Assembly (NCBI RefSeq): GCF_029961155.1
Contig: NZ_JASBRH010000031.1
Span: 1-48,370, forward strand
DNA: 48,370 nt
Source: Pontibacterium granulatum
GTDB taxonomy: Bacteria > Pseudomonadota > Gammaproteobacteria > Pseudomonadales > Balneatricaceae
Reading direction: 5' to 3'
Shown in pieces: positions 43,755 to 48,370 of this stretch (its first letter is position 1; each line of letters opens with the position of its first letter). The position numbers were made by a program, and so were the translations under genes. Below the pieces are notes generated by a model. That model saw only the letters and a list, made by a program, of their open reading frames with translations. It did no database searches and was not told where the DNA came from.

Positions 43755-43868
43755 GTGGTGGCCCTGCTGGTCCTCCCGCAACGATAAACCGTGAATCTGG
43801 TCAGGCCCGGAAGGGAGCAGCCACAGCGGTGGATTCGTGTGCCGGGATGTGGCTGGTGGGGTCACCCC
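43755..43868 (+). ncRNA. ffs: 4.5S signal recognition particle RNA
   Basis: The conserved SRP RNA core is plain: CTCCCGCAACG on the 5' side, then GGTCAGGCCCGGAAGGGAGC (GGAA tetraloop and symmetric loop) and GTGTGCCGGGATGTGGCTGG. The ends pair (GGTGGCCCTGCTGG with CTGGTGGGGTCACC), giving about 114 nt. It binds Ffh to target membrane proteins. The usual T-rich terminator right after the stem is absent; a transposon end begins about 17 bp further, so the 3' flank has been replaced. Ends are estimated from pairing. Confidence 0.95.
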
Positions 43869-43884
43869 CAGTTTATCTAACTGG

Positions 43885-43994
43885 TGTCCCTTTCACTATA
43901 TACCTGCATAAATTGCGAATAAGCTTGCACAATTTGCAGTATAAGGCTGCATAGACTATTTTTTGTAGTAAAGCTACAGATAGGGCCGCAGTCT
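43885..43994 (+). repeat. Transposon terminus with TnsB-type binding repeats
   Basis: The TGT tip is at 43885. Three direct repeats begin TGCATAAATTGC (43905), TGCACAATTTGC (43926) and TGCATAGACTAT (43948), 21 and 22 bp apart, which is the spacing of TnsB sites in Tn7-like ends. ATAAG precedes the second and third. A small TGTAG / CTACA hairpin (near 43962-43977) follows. The last 5 bp outside are ACTGG, the expected target duplication on this side. Confidence 0.75.
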
Positions 43995-44615
43995 ATGTAT
44001 CGGCGCAATCTCAAGTATTCCCGCGTAAAAAACCTCTTCAAATTCGCTAGTCCTAAAATGGATAACGTGTTGGTCGTTGAGTCTGCGCTTGAATATGACG
44101 CTTGCTTTCACTTTGAGTACTCTCCAGATATTGTTGCTTTTGAAGCGCAGCCAGAGGGCTTCTACTATTCATTTTGTGGTAAGCGATTGCCTTACACTCC
44201 GGACTTTCGCGTCTATGACCGAGTAAATGGTGTCCGCTACATTGAGGTCAAGCCTGCGTCGAAAACACTTAAACAGGTATTTAGAGATAAGTTTTCAGCT
44301 CTGCAGTCGACGGCAAATGAACTGGGGGTGCCTCTAATTCTTGTCACCGAGAGACAGATTCGAGTAAGTCCTATACTGAATAATCTCAAACTACTACACC
44401 GCTATTCAGGGATCCAAAGCCTAACTCCTCTTCATTTCAAGCTATTGGATCTGGTTAAGTCATCAGGAATGGTTCGAGTACGCAATCTTATTGAGGCTAC
44501 CAACGAATCAGAAGGAGTTGTGCTAGCCTCGACTCTTACGTGGCTATCAATCGGCAAGTTGAAAGCCGATCTGTCAAGTGAAGCTTTGAGCCGAGATTCT
44601 CTCGTTTGGTGCTAA
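43995..44615 (+). CDS. tnsA: TnsA endonuclease of a Tn7-like transposon
   Basis: This 206-residue restriction-like nuclease cuts the 5' ends of the transposon, so that with TnsB it moves by cut-and-paste. The N-terminal half shows RRNLKYSRVKNLFKFASPKM, VVESALEYDACFHFEYSPDI and FEAQPEGFYY. The PD-(D/E)xK core follows with YTPDFRVYD near 75 and YIEVKPASK near 90. A C-terminal winged-helix part (about 130-206) contacts TnsC in Tn7. It is the first gene inside the terminus; its stop overlaps the tnsB start (TAATG). Confidence 0.9.
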   Translation: MYRRNLKYSRVKNLFKFASPKMDNVLVVESALEYDACFHFEYSPDIVAFEAQPEGFYYSFCGKRLPYTPDFRVYDRVNGVRYIEVKPASKTLKQVFRDKFSALQSTANELGVPLILVTERQIRVSPILNNLKLLHRYSGIQSLTPLHFKLLDLVKSSGMVRVRNLIEATNESEGVVLASTLTWLSIGKLKADLSSEALSRDSLVWC

Positions 44616-46354
44616 TGATGGCCGACCAGAAACCTCCATCACAAGGGCTATTCGAGGACGAGTTTGTCCGCGAAATAGCTTCAGACAGCGTATTGAGAAA
44701 TGAAATATCGGACGTACCATCGCCTCCACCTTCAGAGTGTATTAACAGGAGGAAAATTGAAGGTTCCCTAGATACATACTCACAAGAAGAACTTGATGAA
44801 GCTTTTAGGCGTTTGAGTTATATAAAATGGATTCAGAAGAGTAACAAAGCTGGCTGGACTGAAAAGAACCTTAATCCTCTTCTTGCTAAGGTACCTGAGC
44901 ATCTCAAGGGGCCCGTTCCTAAGTGGAGGACAATCGCCGAATGGCGAAGTAGTTATGAAAAAGCAGGTCGATCTGTGGAAGCATTGGTTCCACAGCATAG
45001 GAAAAAAGGGAATAGGAACCAGAAGGTAGTTAACGATAGCGTTTATTATTGGAAAGCAGTAGAAGAAAAATACATGCGCAAAGAACGTATGTCTATAGCG
45101 AGGGTTTATAGGTACTACGTTGACTTGATAACGATCACGAATAAAAATTTGGTTGAAGGGCGAATTAAGCCTATTAGTAAGCGGGCATTTTATGACCGAA
45201 TTAATAAGCTCCCACCTTATAAAGTAGCTGTTGCCCGATATGGGAAAAACTATGCTGACCGACACTTTAGAGAAGTGGGAGTCCATGTTCCAAGCACTAG
45301 GGTTCTTGAGCGAGTCGAAATTGACCATACGCCATTAAACCTGATCCTCTTGGATGATGAGCTACATATTCCTTTAGGCAGGCCATATTTAACAGCGCTG
45401 ATTGATTCGTATAGTCGTTGTATTGTTGGTTTTTACATTGGATATAGAGAGCCAAGTTATGACGCTGTCCGTAAAGCTCTACTAAACGCTATGCTGAGGA
45501 AGGAGTGGGTTAAAAACAAGTACCCGGCGATTAAGAAAGATTGGCCATGTTCTGGGAAGATAGAGGTTCTGGTTGTTGATAATGGAGCGGAATTTTGGAG
45601 TAAAGATCTAGAAGATGCTTGTAACGCTGTCGTTGGAGACGTTCAATACAATCCAGTTGCTCGCCCATGGCTTAAACCACTTATCGAACGTTTTTTTTCG
45701 ACAGTCAATCAAAAGCTACTAAATTCTATTCCTGGAAAAACATTTTCTAATGTTGTTCAGCTCAAAGACTATAAACCAGAGCAAGATGCGGTGATGCGGG
45801 TGTCAACGTTTATGGAAGTTTTTCATAAATGGATAATTGATGAATATCACTTCGAGCCGGATGAACGAGAGACACGAATACCAATCTGGACGTGGAATGA
45901 CGGTGTCGCTATGTATCCGCCTATTCAGTATGATGGATTAATGTCGGATAGGTTAATAATAGAATTAGGAATGGTTCGTGAACGAACGCTGAGGAAAACA
46001 GGAGTACAATTTTTAGGAATATACTACTCAAGTCCGGAGCTTTCAGAGTATAGGAAGAATGCTCCATCCAGTGGTGGAAAGGAAAATCTTAAGGTTAAAG
46101 TTAAAATAAATCCGTCCAATTTGTCTTGTGTCTATGTATACCTTGATAAGGAGGGCCGTTATATTCGGGTTCCAAGTGTTGACTCTACCGGCTACACAGA
46201 AGGACTGACTCTGTTCCAGCATCAGACGAACCGGCGTGTTGCGCGTCTACTTACTCGATCTAGATTAGAATTAGAGCACTTAGCAGAAACGCGAGCATTC
46301 ATTGATAAGCGTATTAAAGATGATGATTTCTGGGGCAGGAAAACAAAAGCGTAA
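44615..46354 (+). CDS. tnsB: TnsB DDE transposase, C-terminal tail out of frame
   Basis: This 579-residue transposase has an RNase H fold. The catalytic triad is D237 (VEIDHTPL), D322 (VVDNGAEFW) and E358 (PLIERFF), with the exact D-35-E spacing of the integrase superfamily. DNA-binding helices lie at about 50-220 and a Mu-type beta-barrel at about 430-530. It ends FWGRKTKA and a stop. Skipping one A in AGGAAAACAAAAG (46337-46349) would continue as KQKRKKLKGAKAVARRQ for about 70 more residues, so the natural C-terminus appears to be displaced by one base. The ATG at 44615 overlaps the tnsA stop. Confidence 0.9.
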   Translation: MMADQKPPSQGLFEDEFVREIASDSVLRNEISDVPSPPPSECINRRKIEGSLDTYSQEELDEAFRRLSYIKWIQKSNKAGWTEKNLNPLLAKVPEHLKGPVPKWRTIAEWRSSYEKAGRSVEALVPQHRKKGNRNQKVVNDSVYYWKAVEEKYMRKERMSIARVYRYYVDLITITNKNLVEGRIKPISKRAFYDRINKLPPYKVAVARYGKNYADRHFREVGVHVPSTRVLERVEIDHTPLNLILLDDELHIPLGRPYLTALIDSYSRCIVGFYIGYREPSYDAVRKALLNAMLRKEWVKNKYPAIKKDWPCSGKIEVLVVDNGAEFWSKDLEDACNAVVGDVQYNPVARPWLKPLIERFFSTVNQKLLNSIPGKTFSNVVQLKDYKPEQDAVMRVSTFMEVFHKWIIDEYHFEPDERETRIPIWTWNDGVAMYPPIQYDGLMSDRLIIELGMVRERTLRKTGVQFLGIYYSSPELSEYRKNAPSSGGKENLKVKVKINPSNLSCVYVYLDKEGRYIRVPSVDSTGYTEGLTLFQHQTNRRVARLLTRSRLELEHLAETRAFIDKRIKDDDFWGRKTKA

Positions 46355-46559
46355 GAAGCTCAAAGGGGCAAAGGCTGTTGCTAGGCGTCAAAATATCGGT
46401 AGTGATGGTCCGTACACCATAGTACCCCAGGTAAATGAGCCTGTAGGTGATTCACAGGTATTTGGCGAAGAGACTCCTTCAAGTAAGCGTGGTGGAAAAG
46501 ATATTGATGAGATATTGGAAGAATGGGACTCGTATGTATCTAAGTTGGATGCATACTGA
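46341..46559 (+). CDS. Out-of-frame C-terminal tail of TnsB
   Basis: This frame, +1 to tnsB, encodes a basic start (KQKRKKLKGAKAVARRQNIG), a polar linker and an acidic end (DIDEILEEWDSYVSKLDAY). It has no good ribosome site of its own; ATGs at 46323 and 46326 lie inside tnsB. The TnsB C-terminal tail is what recruits TnsC in Tn7 and relatives. The stop TGA overlaps the tnsC start. It may be made by frameshifting or slippage at the A-runs, by coupled re-initiation as a separate peptide, or not at all if the break is a mutation or a base-calling error. Confidence 0.55.
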   Translation, partial: KQKRKKLKGAKAVARRQNIGSDGPYTIVPQVNEPVGDSQVFGEETPSSKRGGKDIDEILEEWDSYVSKLDAY

Positions 46560-47566
46560 TGTTACGCCTCAGTGCAGAGCAGCTAGCTGATCTTAGTGCT
46601 TTTAAGAGCTGTTTTGTTGAGCGTCCGATAATCACACAGATTCTGAGTGATTTCGATCGTCTGCGTACATATCGCGAGCTCGGAGGAGATCAGCAGTGCA
46701 TGTTATTAACCGGGGACACTGGGTCCGGAAAGTCCCATCTCATCAATTACTATAAAGAACGTTTTCATAAACATCAGATAGGAAATGTGTTGACATGCCC
46801 TATCTTGGTTAGTCGTATTCCTAGTAGGCTCGATCTTGAGCAAACCATGATCCAACTGTTATATGATTTGGGGCAGTTTGGGAGCGATTATCGTAAGCGT
46901 CGAAGCAATGATATTGGATTAACAGAATCATTAGTGGCGTTACTGAAACAGTGCCAGACTGAGCTCATAATTATCAATGAATTCCAGGAGTTGATTGAAT
47001 TTAAGAATGCAAAATCAAGGCAAGCTATAGCTAACCGTTTTAAGTACATCAGTGAGGAGGCCTGTGTTCCGATCGTTTTTGTTGGAATGCCATGGGCGGA
47101 ATGCATAACTGAAGAACCGCAGTGGGCATCGCGATTGATCTTTCGACGCCAATTACCATATTTTAAGCTTTCAGAGGATTTGGAAGAGTTTGTACGCTTC
47201 CTTAAAGGTTTAGCTCTAAGGATGCCGTTTGAGGTGACGCCACGGATAGAGGATAAGCGGATTGTGTTTCCTTTGTTCTACGTAAGTAGAGGAGAGATCC
47301 GAAAGCTCAAGCATTTGCTAAACGAAGCAGTAGCCATTGCTCTTGAATTGCGGGCTGAAACCTTGCTGCCTGAGCATCTTTTCTGTGCGTTTTCTCTTTT
47401 TTATCCCGGCGAACAAAATCCATTCGGGCAAGACCCTTCCAAATTGAAATTCTCAGAAGTGAAGTGTTACTCAACTTATAATGCAAATGCTGTTGCGGAA
47501 GCAGAAGCTTTAGTCGCGACAAGGTTTACAGAGGGGATGTCGTTGACTCAACTACTGAAGAAGTGA
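46559..47566 (+). CDS. tnsC: TnsC AAA+ regulator of a Tn7-like transposon
   Basis: This 335-residue ATPase links target selection to transposition. Walker A is TGDTGSGKSH at 51-60 and Walker B is LIIINEFQEL near 138. The sensor region shows PIVFVGMPWAE near 180, and the arginine segment SRLIFRRQLPYF follows near 195. Length and layout match TnsC of compact Tn7-like elements (about 330-350 residues), shorter than Tn7's own 555. Its start overlaps the stop of the TnsB tail frame. The next gene is expected to be tniQ or tnsD, but only a short frame follows. Confidence 0.9.
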   Translation: MLRLSAEQLADLSAFKSCFVERPIITQILSDFDRLRTYRELGGDQQCMLLTGDTGSGKSHLINYYKERFHKHQIGNVLTCPILVSRIPSRLDLEQTMIQLLYDLGQFGSDYRKRRSNDIGLTESLVALLKQCQTELIIINEFQELIEFKNAKSRQAIANRFKYISEEACVPIVFVGMPWAECITEEPQWASRLIFRRQLPYFKLSEDLEEFVRFLKGLALRMPFEVTPRIEDKRIVFPLFYVSRGEIRKLKHLLNEAVAIALELRAETLLPEHLFCAFSLFYPGEQNPFGQDPSKLKFSEVKCYSTYNANAVAEAEALVATRFTEGMSLTQLLKK

Positions 47567-47579
47567 ACGGTTAGATCTA

Positions 47580-47681
47580 TTGAATCGCCATCAGTTATTA
47601 CCGGTGGAGTATGAAAATCGCAACGAGGAGCGGCTGGTGAGTGTCTACAGTGAATTATTCCGACTTAAGCAATCCACATAA
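47580..47681 (+). CDS. 33-codon ORF in the place of tniQ
   Basis: A TTG start 14 bp after tnsC opens MNRHQLLPVEYENRNEERLV and stops after LFRLKQST. The LLPxxYExxxEERLxS pattern is faintly like the start of TniQ/TnsD proteins (LPxPYxxESLxS), which normally follow tnsC. If so, it is a truncated target selector and the element may no longer choose a site by itself. The similarity is weak, and it may be unrelated or non-coding. Confidence 0.3.
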   Translation: MNRHQLLPVEYENRNEERLVSVYSELFRLKQST

Positions 47682-47710
47682 GCGAGGACCCGAGCACGTT
47701 TCTCATAACA

Positions 47711-48279
47711 TTATGAAACCATATCAAATAACTGCCCCGCACTAAGGATCGTAAACCGCCCGCTTTTCCTTTGGGTGTCTATCCAAATCTGATTGCCACC
47801 AATGATTATCTGCTTAACAGCAAGGTGTCCGCTTACCACCACATCAATATCACAGATATGATCAATGGCCTGTCCCATCTTGGCCTTTGATGCATGGGCA
47901 AAATTCCAGACGACGTATTCAATGCCAGCATCGTCTCGAATTAATGTCGTCTCTTTCCAGGTATCCAAAGCGGTACTATGTACAACACCGATTTGTCGAG
48001 AGTGATCGATTTGTGCAGTTATCGTTAACGGCATTGCCCGCGTAATAAGATCGCTTAATAGCTGTAGTACAGGTTCAGAATAATCATCAACCCACTCTCC
48101 ACCGTTTGCCATATGTAGATGTTTGACTGAGTCATTGTGCTGAGCAGCCTGAAACATCAATTCATGGTTGCCCAAGGTAGAGTGGAACCAGGATTGATTG
48201 AGGAGGTTCAAACATTCAATCACTTCTGGGCCACGGTCGATCAGATCCCCTACGCAGATCAGGCGGTCATGACTGTAAT
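47711..48279 (-). pseudogene. Metallophosphatase (PrpA/lambda-phosphatase type) cut by an IS end
   Basis: About 189 residues of a Ser/Thr-type phosphoprotein phosphatase remain: NYSHDRLICVGDLIDRGPE (metal-binding GDxxDRG), STLGNHELMF (GNHE), VVHSTALDT and VVSGHLAVKQ with the later histidines. The first metal motif GDxHG, normally about 20 residues earlier, is missing. The frame instead continues into the 91-bp IS-like sequence (48280 on), where a GTG could give a 199-residue product starting VDAAILGEV. Without GDxHG the enzyme should be dead. It may be cargo of the transposon or flanking DNA. Confidence 0.7.
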
Positions 48280-48370
48280 TGTAAACCTCCCCTAAAATAG
48301 CGGCATCCACATTTAGAGTTCTCCGGCGTACACTACGCCAATACGGAGAGCTAACAATGAAGAAATCACG
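48280..48370 (+). repeat. IS3-type insertion sequence end, right copy
   Basis: This is identical to 3-93 in inverted orientation. It begins TGTAAACC next to the broken phosphatase and ends with an ATG at 48358 (AACAATGAAGAAATCACG) that opens MKKSR on the plus strand. The boundary with unique DNA is sharp on both sides (48279/48280 and 93/94), as expected for two insertions of one multicopy element. The window probably stops here because the sequence was assembled up to this repeat. Confidence 0.55.

Larger units (their letters stand above)
43885..48370 (+). mobile_element. Tn7-like transposon inserted next to ffs (incomplete)
   Basis: The element begins TGTCCC 17 bp after ffs and runs out of the window. 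The order is terminus, tnsA, tnsB, tnsB tail in another frame, tnsC, a 33-codon ORF and a truncated phosphatase, then an IS end. ffs is a known attachment site of some Tn7-like families, including CRISPR-associated type I-F3 elements, but no cas gene, CRISPR array or intact tniQ/tnsD is in view. The AT-rich base use differs from the GC-richer chromosome to the left, as expected for transferred DNA. The distal end is outside the window or corresponds to the terminus at 155. Confidence 0.82.

Noticed and set aside
155-43884. The whole middle region as one giant transposon
   Set aside because: Both termini face outwards, tnsABC lie outside the interval, the flanking 5-bp sequences differ, and the interval holds ffs and many chromosomal genes.
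43885-48370. CRISPR array or cas genes in the Tn7-like element
   Set aside because: No regularly spaced repeats and no Cas-like protein were seen; the ffs site alone does not prove a CRISPR-associated element.
1-48370. tRNA or rRNA genes
   Set aside because: No cloverleaf with a TTCGA-type T-loop or rRNA segment was recognised by eye; a tRNA scan would settle it.

Overview
The window reads as chromosomal DNA of a marine-type gammaproteobacterium, most like the Oceanospirillales. This rests on gene content (SlyD, YebC, 4.5S RNA, MoxR/DUF58/TgpA, two soluble-tail chemoreceptors, NosR, LysE and LysR pairs, c-di-GMP proteins). Genus and species cannot be read from it. Both ends stop in the same 91-bp sequence in opposite orientation, which looks like the first ~90 bp of an IS3-type insertion sequence.

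Layout. 1-155: IS end, then a Tn7-like transposon terminus facing outwards. 215-1900: a TauD-type dioxygenase bracketed by two matching hairpins, a dead LysR gene and a YdcH-like gene. 1960-11450: housekeeping and conserved genes: YceH, a small cytochrome c, a candidate small RNA, DUF1835, SlyD, a MoxR/DUF58/transglutaminase operon, a DNA glycosylase-like protein and a YgjP-type protease. 11578-18867: two sister chemoreceptors enclosing a bufferin-type RiPP locus (bufA-bufB-bufC). The bufA product is an apparent lipoprotein carrying two copies of the six-cysteine unit. 18925-28200: hydrolase/OsmC fusion, P-type ATPase, a decayed YCII gene, YceI with cytochrome b561 and a divergent LysR, and a lone NosR behind a strong hairpin. 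28584-33125: YebC-type protein, an atypical sigma-70 factor, and LysE/LysR/LysE. 33146-40514: EAL-HDOD protein, membrane protein, decayed MFS gene, and a TonB receptor-YfiR-GGDEF/EAL operon. 40941-42135: scar of an aromatic (homoprotocatechuate) pathway with its HpaR regulator still present. 42304-43868: DUF3422 and the 4.5S RNA gene ffs. 43885-48370: a Tn7-like transposon inserted just behind ffs.

The transposon has TGT-starting ends, spaced TnsB-type repeats, tnsA, tnsB and tnsC. The last part of TnsB lies in another frame. The position of a target-selector gene holds only a 33-codon ORF, and a phosphatase further in is cut by the IS. A second terminus of the same family sits at position 155.

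Themes. Several loci show gene loss by internal deletion or stop codons (LysR, YCII, MFS, hpaD/aldehyde dehydrogenase, phosphatase). The most promising system is the bufferin locus between two chemoreceptors. The ffs-linked Tn7-like element with its split TnsB is second. Family calls come from reading the proteins; no database search was run.
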